NCBI GenBank assembly: GCA_903892635.1
Contig: CAITJH010000044.1
Location: 130,108 to 174,584 of the forward strand
DNA length: 44,477 nucleotides
Reading direction: 5' to 3'
From: an uncultured Actinomycetes bacterium
Lineage (GTDB): Bacteria; Actinomycetota; Actinomycetes; S36-B12; UBA5976
Under the pieces are notes generated by a model, which saw nothing but the letters and a program-made list of their open reading frames with translations, had not been told where the DNA came from and did not search any database. Made by a program: the position numbers and the translations under genes. The number at the start of each line of letters is the position of its first letter. The stretch's first letter is position 1. Shown here piece after piece: positions 27,519 to 35,234 of the stretch.

Positions 27519-27989
27519 ATGCGTGCAGTAATTCAACGAGTTGATGGTGCTCGATGTGAAGTTGATGGCCAGATAACTGGGGCTTTTGATGGTCCGGGCC
27601 TAATGGTTCTAGTCGGAGTTCACGTTGACGATACCGACGATAAGTGTGCCATCCTTGCTGACAAGATTTGGAAATTGCGAATTTTTGATGCTGAAACTCT
27701 TCGCAATAGAGGTATCGGCGTGGATTCACAGAGCGTCGAAGTCGCGGCAGCTGATGCAGCATTACCGGTGTTGATCATCAGTCAATTTACACTCCACGCC
27801 GACACGAGCAAAGGTCGACGCCCAACGTGGCTCCAAGCTGCACGTGGCGACAAGGCCGAACCGCTGGTTGACGCAGTTGTCGAAGAATTGCGCAAGTTAG
27901 GTGCACGTGTCGAGACTGGAAAGTTTGGTGCTGACATGCGAATCACCCAAGTCAACGATGGACCAACAACAATCGTGTTAGACGTTTAG
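27519..27989 (+). CDS. dtd: D-aminoacyl-tRNA deacylase
   Basis: Removes D-amino acids mischarged on tRNA. The signature MRAVIQRV starts the protein. SQFTLHADTSKGRRPTW is the catalytic block and NDGPTTIVL contains the second Gly-cisPro element. Start ATG 27519 matches the family N-terminus. An ATG 18 bases earlier is in frame and has GGGCAGG nearby, so translation might begin there. At 156 residues it is slightly long, with a small insertion near residue 70. Confidence 0.94.
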   Translation: MRAVIQRVDGARCEVDGQITGAFDGPGLMVLVGVHVDDTDDKCAILADKIWKLRIFDAETLRNRGIGVDSQSVEVAAADAALPVLIISQFTLHADTSKGRRPTWLQAARGDKAEPLVDAVVEELRKLGARVETGKFGADMRITQVNDGPTTIVLDV

Positions 27990-27992
27990 CAA

Positions 27993-28988
27993 CTATTCAA
28001 CAATGACAGTTTGAGCAGCACTAATTCCGGCCACATCAAAAACGGCATCGGTTGGAGTGCTTCGTTTCACTACTGCAAGTCCAAGTGGTCCGTGTTCAAA
28101 ATCTTGAACTAGAGAAGTAAGCCGTCCAACCACAGTGCCATCAAGAACTACATCAGAGCCAAGCTCGGGCATTTCGTTTGTTGAACCATCAAGATCTAAC
28201 ATCACAAGACGACGTGGTGGCTTGCCTAAGTTATAAACTCGCGCAATGGTTTCTTGGCCGCGATAGCAACCTTTGTTCAGATGCACCGCTGCCGCGATTA
28301 AACCAAGTTCATGCGGAATTGATTTGTGATCGCTCTCAAAATTCAGACGTGGGACGCCAGCACGAACCCGCGCTGCTTCCCATGCCCAAGTACCGACCAA
28401 AGCGTGACCTTCAAGCGCAGTGTCGATTTCTGTTCGAGGAACAACAAATTCGGTAACCATCCAAGATTCTGGGCGGTGTGCGACATATCGATCGACAACT
28501 TGCGAATCTTTCACAAACGCAAGAGGTGAATGCCATGTAGGAAAGCGATCATCTTGCACATGGCCCGATGCGCCAACAACAGCAAATTCATTCGTCACGT
28601 TTTGGACCTCAACACGGAGCATGAATCGCATTGAAGTGAGATACGACGTCAGAGCCGCAGCTGTACCCGGCTCGACAATGATCCACACGGTAGGACCATC
28701 GTTGATGATGTGCAAGTCGTGCTCAATGTGTCCATGCGGAGACAGTATTAACGAATGGGTTGAAGAAAATTCCGAAGTAATTTCTTGTGTGAGCAACGAA
28801 TGAAGCCACGTATGGCGATCTTCACCTGTTACTGTCACCACACCTTTGTGCGATAAATCAATGCGCACTTCACCACGTGACATTGCACGCTGCTCTTTTA
28901 GTGGTTCCCCGTAATGCCACGGCACACCAGAGTCGATACTGGTGTCATCCATATGAGGGGTTGCGGTCACACCTCTATTGTGTCGCAC
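27993..28988 (-). CDS. ygfZ: YgfZ/GcvT-like folate-binding protein (Fe-S cluster maintenance)
   Basis: CAF17/YgfZ family protein, thought to use tetrahydrofolate to support certain Fe-S enzymes. The diagnostic NKGCYRGQETIARV, with its conserved Cys, is present. The preceding LGLIAAAVHL block supports the fold. 331 residues from GTG 28988; GTG 28970 and ATG 28952 are alternatives, and none has a good ribosome-binding site. A TTGTG-TCG-CACAA dyad (28978-28990) covers the first start, which could mean leaderless initiation at a downstream codon. Confidence 0.88.
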   Translation of the reverse strand: MRHNRGVTATPHMDDTSIDSGVPWHYGEPLKEQRAMSRGEVRIDLSHKGVVTVTGEDRHTWLHSLLTQEITSEFSSTHSLILSPHGHIEHDLHIINDGPTVWIIVEPGTAAALTSYLTSMRFMLRVEVQNVTNEFAVVGASGHVQDDRFPTWHSPLAFVKDSQVVDRYVAHRPESWMVTEFVVPRTEIDTALEGHALVGTWAWEAARVRAGVPRLNFESDHKSIPHELGLIAAAVHLNKGCYRGQETIARVYNLGKPPRRLVMLDLDGSTNEMPELGSDVVLDGTVVGRLTSLVQDFEHGPLGLAVVKRSTPTDAVFDVAGISAAQTVIVE

Positions 28989-29026
28989 AAAAAAGAATGT
29001 GAAACCTTAAGTTCGCAGCAAGCGGA

Positions 29027-29455
29027 CTAAAGCAGTTTCATACGACCGATGCATGTGGCACATTGGCCATGAATCGAAACGTGGGCAACATCGGTTTCAA
29101 ATCCAGCTTTATCGCGCAATAGTTCGACGAACATCGAAGCTTCTTCTGCAGGAATCGATTGAATTTGACCACAGGTATCGCAGACCAAGTGAATATGGAC
29201 ATCAGTATCCACCGAATGATATGTCGGCGCACCATGACCAATATGGGCATGTGTGACAAGTCCAACTTGCTCCAGAACCTCAAGCGTCCGATAAATCGTT
29301 GACAGGTTTACAGCTCCGGCAGTTTTTTGTACCTCAGCAAGTAACTCTTCTGGAGTCGCATGCCCAAGAGAATTCACTGCTTCGAGTACAAGCTGGCGTT
29401 GTGGAGTAATTCGATAGCCGTGCTCGCGAAGTACTTCATCCCAATCTCTGGACAT
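29027..29455 (-). CDS. Fur family transcriptional regulator
   Basis: 142-residue metal-dependent repressor. A winged helix (RITPQRQLVLEAVNSLGHAT, then VNLSTIYRTLEVLEQVGLV) is followed by a dimerisation domain with HIHLVCDTCGQI and a second Cys pair CATC near the C-terminus, forming a structural zinc site. Fur, Zur and PerR cannot be distinguished by sequence. ATG 29455 with AAGGG six bases upstream is the start; it lies 2 bases past the nitrobindin-like stop. Association with a haem-binding protein gene is notable. Confidence 0.9.
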   Translation of the reverse strand: MSRDWDEVLREHGYRITPQRQLVLEAVNSLGHATPEELLAEVQKTAGAVNLSTIYRTLEVLEQVGLVTHAHIGHGAPTYHSVDTDVHIHLVCDTCGQIQSIPAEEASMFVELLRDKAGFETDVAHVSIHGQCATCIGRMKLL

Positions 29456-29457
29456 GA

Positions 29458-29973
29458 TTACCCTTGCTTCTTCAATTGTGCAGAAATGTGAGATGCCAAT
29501 TTTTGTCCTTCGGCTGCCATGTCGTAGACCCATGCAAGGTCGCCATTGACTAGGCCATAGAGACGCTTACCTGCATTAACTTCTTTGGCAGACTCGGTGC
29601 GAACAATGGCATCTGTATCTAATTCAGCACGCGCACCAGTAATAACGGCATTCTCAATGCCAGTCACTTCTACTTTTCCAACCCACACTTCAACAAAACC
29701 TGTGGGATGCGCGAGTAAGAATTCGACTTGATTATCAGGACGTGGACGCCAAAATCCAGCTTCCACAGCAAGCGGCTTGACGCGCTCGCCTGCCTCATCG
29801 AGTTCCCAGGTTCGTGAGAAGTGCGTTAAGAAAGGACGACCATCGTGCGAGATCGACAATTCTTGTCCGATGCGAATGTCCTCGGGCATGGATGGATAAC
29901 CAACAACGCCAACACCGACCCATGTGCCAATAAGCCACGATAGGTGCGCAAGTTCTGGATGGTAGTCGCTCAC
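29458..29973 (-). CDS. Nitrobindin-like (FABP/DUF1794) haem-binding beta-barrel protein
   Basis: 171-residue ten-stranded lipocalin-like barrel of the nitrobindin family, ferric haem proteins proposed to sense or isomerise NO/peroxynitrite. The N-terminal motif reads GTWVGVGVVGYP, a shifted form of the usual GXWXGXGXGXYP. The proximal histidine is H162 in KLASHISAQLKK. It starts with GTG 29973 overlapping the stop of the 33-residue membrane peptide (GTGA) and is followed closely by the Fur gene. Haem binding is from the family, not shown here. Confidence 0.85.
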   Translation of the reverse strand: MSDYHPELAHLSWLIGTWVGVGVVGYPSMPEDIRIGQELSISHDGRPFLTHFSRTWELDEAGERVKPLAVEAGFWRPRPDNQVEFLLAHPTGFVEVWVGKVEVTGIENAVITGARAELDTDAIVRTESAKEVNAGKRLYGLVNGDLAWVYDMAAEGQKLASHISAQLKKQG

Positions 29974-30071
29974 TTATGCCCCTTGTAAAGCTTGAAAACA
30001 ATTACTGCAGAGAACCAAGTGATGACTGCAGAGAATGCAACCAACAGACCTGCATAGATGTTCTCTAACAT
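29970..30071 (-). CDS. 33-residue single-TM membrane microprotein
   Basis: Short gene reading MLENIYAGLLVAFSAVITWF..., one hydrophobic helix (about residues 5-27) followed by KLYKGHK. Its TGA overlaps the GTG of the nitrobindin-like gene (GTGA), strong evidence for coupled translation and a real gene. An AGG lies about ten bases before the ATG, a weak site. The basic C-terminus predicts cytoplasmic placement of the tail. Function unknown; a membrane anchor or partner for the downstream haem protein is speculation. Confidence 0.68.
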   Translation of the reverse strand: MLENIYAGLLVAFSAVITWFSAVIVFKLYKGHK

Positions 30072-30106
30072 GATCAACAGCCTACCGTAGTGACAATCTT
30101 CATCAC

Positions 30107-31282
30107 TTAAACAACTTGGCGCGCAAGGCCGAGTGTTTCTGCCACCAAATCTCCAACAGCTTGTGTTTCGATGAGGAATCCATCATGTCCATAGATTGAA
30201 TCAATCTCATGAAGTTTTCCGGCGCTTGGAATGAAATCGGAGATCTGTTGTTGTTGGTAAATCGGATAGAGACGATCACTAGTGATTCCACCAACAACAA
30301 GTGGTGTAGATATTCGACGGAGAACCTCAGTGAGTGCACCTCGCCCACGTGCAACATTGTGCGTATTCATAACGTCACTCAACGACACGTAAGTGCCTGC
30401 ATCAAATCGATCAGCAAGTTTCTGCCCGTGATGATGCAAGTAGGACTGAATCGCAAACCGACCAGCCTCACTATGGCGACCTACGACCTTGTTGCCATAA
30501 GCATCTTCATCTTCTTGATGCTGTTGACCAAATCGATCATTCAATTCTGATTCTGATCGGTACGTAAGGTGGGCAATCTGACGAGCGATTCCAAGACCAG
30601 TTTCAGGTCCTTTACCGTCACCAACTGTGTAGTAGTCGCCATGATTCCAAGCTGGATCTGCAGTGATCGCAGCGATCTGAGCGCTTTGTGTTCCAATTTG
30701 ATCGGCGCTGGCTACCGCAGTTGTTGCAAGAACTAATGCGCTCTTGACTCGCGACGGTGCGATTAACAGCCACTCAAGAACGCGCATTCCCCCCATCGAC
30801 CCACCCATGATCGCAGCCCACTGAGTAATTCCTAGTGCGTCACTCAGTGCTATTTCGACCGCAACTTGATCTCGAACTGTGATGCGTGGCCAACGGCTAC
30901 CCCACGGTTTGCCATCACTGTGCAACGAGCTTGGACCCGTTGTTCCTTGACAGCCACCGAGCACGTTGGCACACACTACAAACCATTCATTGGTATCGAG
31001 AACGCCGCCATCGCTGACGATATCTCCCCACCAACCTTCAGTTGGTTGACCTGGGCCTGCCGGACCCGCAACGTGTGCGTCTCCAGTTAAAGCGTGTTCG
31101 ATCAAAATTGCGTTATTGCCTGTAAATGTTCCAAAAGTTTCATAGGCGACAACAACGTCATCAATTCGACCGCCGAATTCCAGATCGATGCTTCCAACCT
31201 GAAGGTATTGACGACCTGTCGAGGCACGACCTTCAGCACCCGGAGAAGTCTGCGGGTGCTGAAGGTCGCTGTCGATTGGCAT
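30107..31282 (-). CDS. metX: Homoserine O-acetyltransferase
   Basis: Alpha/beta-hydrolase that acetylates L-homoserine with acetyl-CoA, committing it to methionine. The nucleophile elbow is MGGSMGGMRVLEWL and the histidine lies in IYGHDGFLIE, with GGITSDRLYPIYQQ carrying the acid. 391 residues from ATG 31282, which has a poor ribosome-binding site and lies 5 bases after metY. The first 25 residues are coded across a perfect hairpin (31227-31268). Co-transcription with metY puts it under the SAM-IV riboswitch. Confidence 0.95.
   Translation of the reverse strand: MPIDSDLQHPQTSPGAEGRASTGRQYLQVGSIDLEFGGRIDDVVVAYETFGTFTGNNAILIEHALTGDAHVAGPAGPGQPTEGWWGDIVSDGGVLDTNEWFVVCANVLGGCQGTTGPSSLHSDGKPWGSRWPRITVRDQVAVEIALSDALGITQWAAIMGGSMGGMRVLEWLLIAPSRVKSALVLATTAVASADQIGTQSAQIAAITADPAWNHGDYYTVGDGKGPETGLGIARQIAHLTYRSESELNDRFGQQHQEDEDAYGNKVVGRHSEAGRFAIQSYLHHHGQKLADRFDAGTYVSLSDVMNTHNVARGRGALTEVLRRISTPLVVGGITSDRLYPIYQQQQISDFIPSAGKLHEIDSIYGHDGFLIETQAVGDLVAETLGLARQVV
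31227..31268 (-). repeat. Perfect 15-bp hairpin inside the metX start region
   Basis: CGACCTTCAGCACCC (31227-31241) and its complement (31254-31268) flank a 12-nt loop. The stem begins 14 bases after the metX ATG and 20 after the metY stop. It therefore codes for metX residues near 5-19 while having the place and strength of an intercistronic terminator or processing stem. No T-run follows. Confidence 0.7.
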
Positions 31283-31287
31283 GTGAA

Positions 31288-32628
31288 TTACTTTGTTGCT
31301 GACGAGAGAGTTGAATCTGCAGCGACGGCAGCGAATGCCTGCTGTAGATCTTCGATGATGTCTTCTATCGCTTCAATGCCGACTGAAAGACGAATTAGGC
31401 CAGGAGTCACTCCAGTTGAAACTTGTTCTTCGGGTGACAACTGCGAGTGTGTGGTCGATGCTGGATGAATCACGAGGCTGCGCACATCACCAATGTTGGC
31501 AACATGCGAGTGCAAGAACAGTGACTCAACGAACTTCTTGCCTGCTTCAACTCCACCCTTGATTTCGAACGACAACACGCCGCCAGTTCCCTTTGGAGCA
31601 AGCTTCTGTCCACGCTCGTACCATGGGCTGCTCTTGAGGCCTGCGTAGTTAACGCTTTCTACCTGTGGGTGTGCCTCGAGGAACTCGGCTACCTTCTGGG
31701 CGTTTGCTACGTGGCGCTCAACGCGAAGTGACAATGTTTCAATACCCTGTGCCACGAGGAATGCGTTGAATGGTGCAGCTGCCGCGCCAAGATCACGGAG
31801 TAACTGAACACGTGCCTTCAAGATATACGCGAGGTTGGCACCAAGAATGCCATTCACTCCAAGGTCGCGTGCGTAGGTAAGGCCGTTGTATGACGGATCA
31901 GGTGTGTTGTAGTTCGGGAAACGCTCTGGGTCAGCAGCGAAGTCGAACGTACCTGCATCAACGATTGCACCGGCGATTGCTGTGCCATGTCCACCCAAGT
32001 ACTTCGTTGCGGAGTGAACAACGATGTCTGCGCCGTGCTCGAATGGACGAAGAAGGTATGGCGTTGCAACAGTGTTGTCGACGATCAGTGGCACACCAAC
32101 TTCGTGTGCAACTTTGGCAACACCTTCGATATCCAAGATGTCATTCTTTGGATTCGAAATTGATTCGCCAAAGAACAACTTGGTGTTTGGACGCGCAGCT
32201 GCGCGCCATTCTTCAAGGTCATCTGGATTCTTAACGAATGTGACTTCGATGCCAAGCTTGCGCAATGTGTAGTTGAACAAGTTGTACGTGCCGCCATAGA
32301 GGCTTGGGCTCGACACAATGTGATCGCCTGCTTCGGCAATGTTGAGTACAGCAATAGTTTCAGCAGCCTGACCACTGGAAACAAGAAGTGCAGCAAGTCC
32401 ACCTTCGAGGCTTGCAATGCGATCTTCAACAGCAGCCTGCGTTGGGTTCATGATGCGGGTGTAAATGTTGCCGAACTCTTTTAGCGCAAACAAGTTCGCT
32501 GCATGCTCGGTGTTATTAAATGTGAATGACGTGGTCTGGTAGATCGGCAATGCACGTGCATTTGTTGCGGAATCTGGAGCCTGACCGGCGTGAATCTGAC
32601 GGGTCTCGAAGGACCAATTTGCTGACAT
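31288..32628 (-). CDS. metY: O-acetylhomoserine sulfhydrylase
   Basis: PLP-dependent enzyme that makes homocysteine from O-acetylhomoserine and sulfide. FETRQIHAGQAPD starts the protein, and the Schiff-base lysine lies in VHSATKYLGGHGTAIAGAIVD. PSLYGGTYNLFNYTL and a Cys-Met-metabolism fold cover 446 residues, the MetY length (longer than MetB/MetC). AAGGGAACGAC precedes the ATG. It heads the metY-metX operon under the SAM-IV riboswitch in the 247 bases upstream. Confidence 0.95.
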   Translation of the reverse strand: MSANWSFETRQIHAGQAPDSATNARALPIYQTTSFTFNNTEHAANLFALKEFGNIYTRIMNPTQAAVEDRIASLEGGLAALLVSSGQAAETIAVLNIAEAGDHIVSSPSLYGGTYNLFNYTLRKLGIEVTFVKNPDDLEEWRAAARPNTKLFFGESISNPKNDILDIEGVAKVAHEVGVPLIVDNTVATPYLLRPFEHGADIVVHSATKYLGGHGTAIAGAIVDAGTFDFAADPERFPNYNTPDPSYNGLTYARDLGVNGILGANLAYILKARVQLLRDLGAAAAPFNAFLVAQGIETLSLRVERHVANAQKVAEFLEAHPQVESVNYAGLKSSPWYERGQKLAPKGTGGVLSFEIKGGVEAGKKFVESLFLHSHVANIGDVRSLVIHPASTTHSQLSPEEQVSTGVTPGLIRLSVGIEAIEDIIEDLQQAFAAVAADSTLSSATK

Positions 32629-32747
32629 GTCGTTCCCTTAATTAATTCGTCGGAGGGTGACATGACCCTTGAATAAAGCAATGCCTAAGGCAACACCTCA
32701 ACACGACTCATGTCGGTTTGGGGCCCTGCGGCGCAAGACCCGCGCTT

Positions 32748-32855
32748 GCTAATTCACATCTGGTGAATTAACCAGGTCTTCACCTAGGGCACCCCATCGC
32801 GGTTGCAAGGGTTGCCGGACAGTCAGCTAGGGCTTAAAACTGTCACTCATGACCT
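32748..32855 (-). promoter_or_regulatory. SAM-IV riboswitch upstream of metY
   Basis: Reading the minus strand from 32855, AGGTCATGAGTGACAG opens the P1/P2 side. CCGGCAACCCTTGCAACCGC, GATGGGGTGCC and AGGTGAAGACCTGG then follow in the order of the SAM-IV class. P2 pairs GACAGT with ACTGTC, and a P5-like stem pairs TAATTCAC with GTGAATTA (32750-32770). Both CCTAG blocks differ together from the CCCGG of typical SAM-IV, as in compensatory change. A P1 strand AAGACC (32775-32780) can pair instead with GGTCTT (32735-32740). The 349-base gap also holds the metY leader (to 32629) and the promoter region of the CoA-binding gene (32856-32977). Confidence 0.87.
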
Positions 32856-32977
32856 AAAGATGAAGTTAGTCTTCGATGTCGAAGATTGCAAATCGAATCC
32901 ATGATTGTTCAAATCGTGGACACCAATCGAAAAGGTCTCGCAATAGGCTCGTAGTACTCAACAAAAGTGAGGTCCTC

Positions 32978-33412
32978 ATGAATGCAGAATTATCCGACGC
33001 TGAAATTCGCCAGATTTTGAGTGATGCTCAATCTGTTGCAGTCATCGGAGTTTCGAGTAAGCCTGATCGGGCTAGCCATCAGGTGGCGGCTTACTTGCTC
33101 GAACAGACTCACTTCGGCGTATATCTCATTAATCCCGCACACGAAGGCGACATTCTTGGTCAACCCGTATACAAGACTGTTGCCGATCTACCCGTTATTC
33201 CCGACATCATTGATGTCTTTCGAAAAGGTGACGACATGCCAGGTGTGTGGGACAAGGAGTCACCAGCAATTCTTGATCACTGTGCAGGCAAAACATGGTG
33301 GATGCAACTGGGAATTCATAATGATGCTGTAGCCGCACACGCGCACAAGGCCGGAATGAATGTTGTCATGGATCGCTGCATCAAAGTTGATTACATGAAG
33401 TTGATGTCTTAA
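32978..33412 (+). CDS. CoA-binding (YccU-type) protein
   Basis: 144-residue single-domain Rossmann protein of the succinyl-CoA synthetase alpha N-terminal class: SVAVIGVSSKPDRASHQVAAYL binds the nucleotide, then LINPAHEGDILGQPVYKTVADLP. The function is unknown, possibly CoA or acyl-CoA sensing. ATG 32978 has GTGAGGT seven bases upstream. An in-frame opening 102 bases earlier has no family similarity. It is divergent from the metYX operon. Confidence 0.85.
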   Translation: MNAELSDAEIRQILSDAQSVAVIGVSSKPDRASHQVAAYLLEQTHFGVYLINPAHEGDILGQPVYKTVADLPVIPDIIDVFRKGDDMPGVWDKESPAILDHCAGKTWWMQLGIHNDAVAAHAHKAGMNVVMDRCIKVDYMKLMS

Positions 33413-33425
33413 CTATCTCGAAAAT

Positions 33426-33461
33426 AGCCGTGGTGCCTCACAATTGCGAGACACCACGGCT
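33426..33461. terminator. Bidirectional terminator between the CoA-binding gene and pyrE
   Basis: AGCCGTGGTG (33426-33435) pairs perfectly with CACCACGGCT (33452-33461), extended inward by three of four further positions (CCTC/GAGA). The plus side continues into TTAAAAATTTA and the minus side into TATTTTCG. It lies 13 bases past the CoA-binding stop and 9 before the pyrE stop codon. Confidence 0.85.
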
Positions 33462-33470
33462 GTTAAAAAT

Positions 33471-34004
33471 TTATAGGCCGAGATCAGCCAAGTTGTATAC
33501 ATACAAATAAGGCAAGCCTGCTGCTTCAACTGCCGGTTGTGCTGCTCGTTCGACGATGACAGCAACGGCAACAACTTCGGCGCCTGCTGCTCGCAACGCT
33601 TCAACCGCTGTGAGCACCGAGCCACCTGTGGTGCTGGTGTCTTCCACTGCAACAACTCGACGCCCCTTGACATCAGGTCCTTCAATACGACGCTGGAGGC
33701 CGTGCGCCTTTTCCGCTTTACGAACCACGAATGCATCGAGCTCGCGACCCTGTGCAGCTGCGGCGTGCAACATAGCCGTTGCAACAGGATCTGCGCCGAG
33801 CGTCAATCCACCAACTGCGTCAAAATCAAGATCCTTTGTCAGTTCCAGCATCACTCGACCGACAAGTGGCGCTGCTTGTGCATCAAGTGTTACGCGACGC
33901 AGGTCAACGTAATAGTCGGCTTCTTTCCCACTGGAAAGAATGACCTTGCCATGAACAACGGCTTTATCGAGGATTTGTTGGCGTAATGCTTCGCGATCTG
34001 TCAT
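33471..34004 (-). CDS. pyrE: Orotate phosphoribosyltransferase
   Basis: Joins orotate to PRPP to give OMP in pyrimidine synthesis. The PRPP-binding motif is VVAVEDTSTTGGSVLTAVE. KVILSSGKEADYYVDLRRVTLD forms the N-terminal orotate-side block and LTLGADPVATAML the flexible loop region. 177 residues is normal. The start is ATG 34004. It sits alone, divergent from a small hypothetical gene. Confidence 0.95.
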   Translation of the reverse strand: MTDREALRQQILDKAVVHGKVILSSGKEADYYVDLRRVTLDAQAAPLVGRVMLELTKDLDFDAVGGLTLGADPVATAMLHAAAAQGRELDAFVVRKAEKAHGLQRRIEGPDVKGRRVVAVEDTSTTGGSVLTAVEALRAAGAEVVAVAVIVERAAQPAVEAAGLPYLYVYNLADLGL

Positions 34005-34054
34005 GGCTCTAGCCTAGAACGCCACGCATGCACGATGCATGGCACACTCGTGTC

Positions 34055-34483
34055 ATGAGTTCCGTTGCATTTTGCCCAACTGTGGATGCGGTCAATCCCC
34101 TTACTCCAAGTGTTCAATTGGCAACTCAGCCTTTCATCGTTTCCGCACCAGCCGAAGGTGTGCGATGGATTACCCACGTAGCAGCAGAACTATCAAAGAC
34201 AGCTGAACCTTTGATCCTCGTGTTTTATGGCGAAGCAGCGATTCACGCGCCGGCGTTGGGATTCAGTCGTCGCTCACTTCGTCGACCTGCAGTTGGCTAC
34301 GTATTGGTAGATCCCGTCATGCCTACTATCGGTGGCGACTACGGCGACTGGCCAGATGCTCCGGTGACTGTGATCGTGAGTGACAATCCACCCGAGCACG
34401 CACGTGAGGCAGCAATGCAATCGCGCCTACGAGGATGGAACGTTACACAAGAGTCACTGCAAAGTGTGCTCGAACGTTATTAG
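34055..34483 (+). CDS. Conserved protein with degenerate alpha/beta-hydrolase pattern
   Basis: About 142 residues with no signal peptide. Strand-like blocks PLILVFYGEAAIHAPALGF and GYVLVDPVMPTIGGDYGDWP recall the nucleophile-elbow and following strand of alpha/beta hydrolases. The G-X-S-X-G serine position is not present (FYGEA), and no catalytic His is obvious. Start ATG 34055 is favoured over a position 27 bases upstream. The 3' end overlaps the convergent DUF6186-like gene by 4 bases. Function unknown. Confidence 0.5.
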   Translation: MSSVAFCPTVDAVNPLTPSVQLATQPFIVSAPAEGVRWITHVAAELSKTAEPLILVFYGEAAIHAPALGFSRRSLRRPAVGYVLVDPVMPTIGGDYGDWPDAPVTVIVSDNPPEHAREAAMQSRLRGWNVTQESLQSVLERY

Positions 34484-34677
34484 CGCCCTAAGTAGTGCAC
34501 GCCGAACCAAAACCAAAACACAAGCAGTCCAAACCGGGTTGCCCGTTTATAGGTCACTAAATCAACCAGTCTTCCAAGTGGCATGAGACTCTGTGGCCGA
34601 ACTACTGAGTAAGTTGCGATTAAAGTCGCTAGTGCAAGGCAAATGGTGTACCCATGCGCAAAGAATGATCGACTCAT
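34480..34677 (-). CDS. DUF6186-like small membrane protein
   Basis: 65 residues with two hydrophobic segments (5-24 and 45-62). The C-terminus FGLLVFWFWFGVHYLGR matches the tryptophan-rich end I associate with DUF6186 proteins. The start ATG overlaps the stop of the upstream membrane gene (ATGA), so translation is coupled. Function unknown. Confidence 0.65.
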   Translation of the reverse strand: MSRSFFAHGYTICLALATLIATYSVVRPQSLMPLGRLVDLVTYKRATRFGLLVFWFWFGVHYLGR

Positions 34678-35234
34678 GTGAGATCCCGCATAACTCGTGG
34701 ACGCAAGAGTCGAAGCCCAAGAAATAACCACAAAGCCGCGAAAACTGCTCGGCCAAAATATTGTTCCAGCGATGGATCTATGAGCACGGTAATTGTTGGG
34801 AAGTGTTGGTCATCGCCACCATGTGCACGTGCCAAGATGTAGGCGCTTAACTCGATGCATCCAAGAATTACTAACAGCGTTGACCACACGATGATAGATC
34901 GCTTTAACGATTGTGACTGTGGTCGATCACGCCGAGAATCGGTATGCCATGTCTCTAGATATACGAATACCGCAATCGCTGATAACACTAACCAGTCGAT
35001 GACACCGTAACGTTGAGAAAAAGTCAGAAGCACAAAAGCCACTGACGCCGAAAAAGCAAGAGTAAATCGGGTAATAGTTAGTCGCTTGTAGCGAAAACGG
35101 TGAACGCCACGATGATCAAGCTCCAAAATAATTGTGGCTGCAATAAAGATTGCGGCATCCGGCAGCGCACCACGGCCGAGGTGCCACAACCCAGTGATTC
35201 CCAAGATGTACAACCACACAGGGCGTTGTTTCAT
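34674..35234 (-). CDS. Multi-pass membrane protein of unknown function
   Basis: 186 residues. Hydrophobic segments lie near 8-36 (broken by GRGALPDA), 55-72, 78-95, 113-133 and 160-178. A CPBP- or transporter-like motif is not seen. It overlaps SDR upstream (ATGA at 35231-35234) and the DUF6186-like gene downstream (ATGA), so it belongs to the run continuing from hspR. No function can be assigned. Confidence 0.6.
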   Translation of the reverse strand: MKQRPVWLYILGITGLWHLGRGALPDAAIFIAATIILELDHRGVHRFRYKRLTITRFTLAFSASVAFVLLTFSQRYGVIDWLVLSAIAVFVYLETWHTDSRRDRPQSQSLKRSIIVWSTLLVILGCIELSAYILARAHGGDDQHFPTITVLIDPSLEQYFGRAVFAALWLFLGLRLLRPRVMRDLT

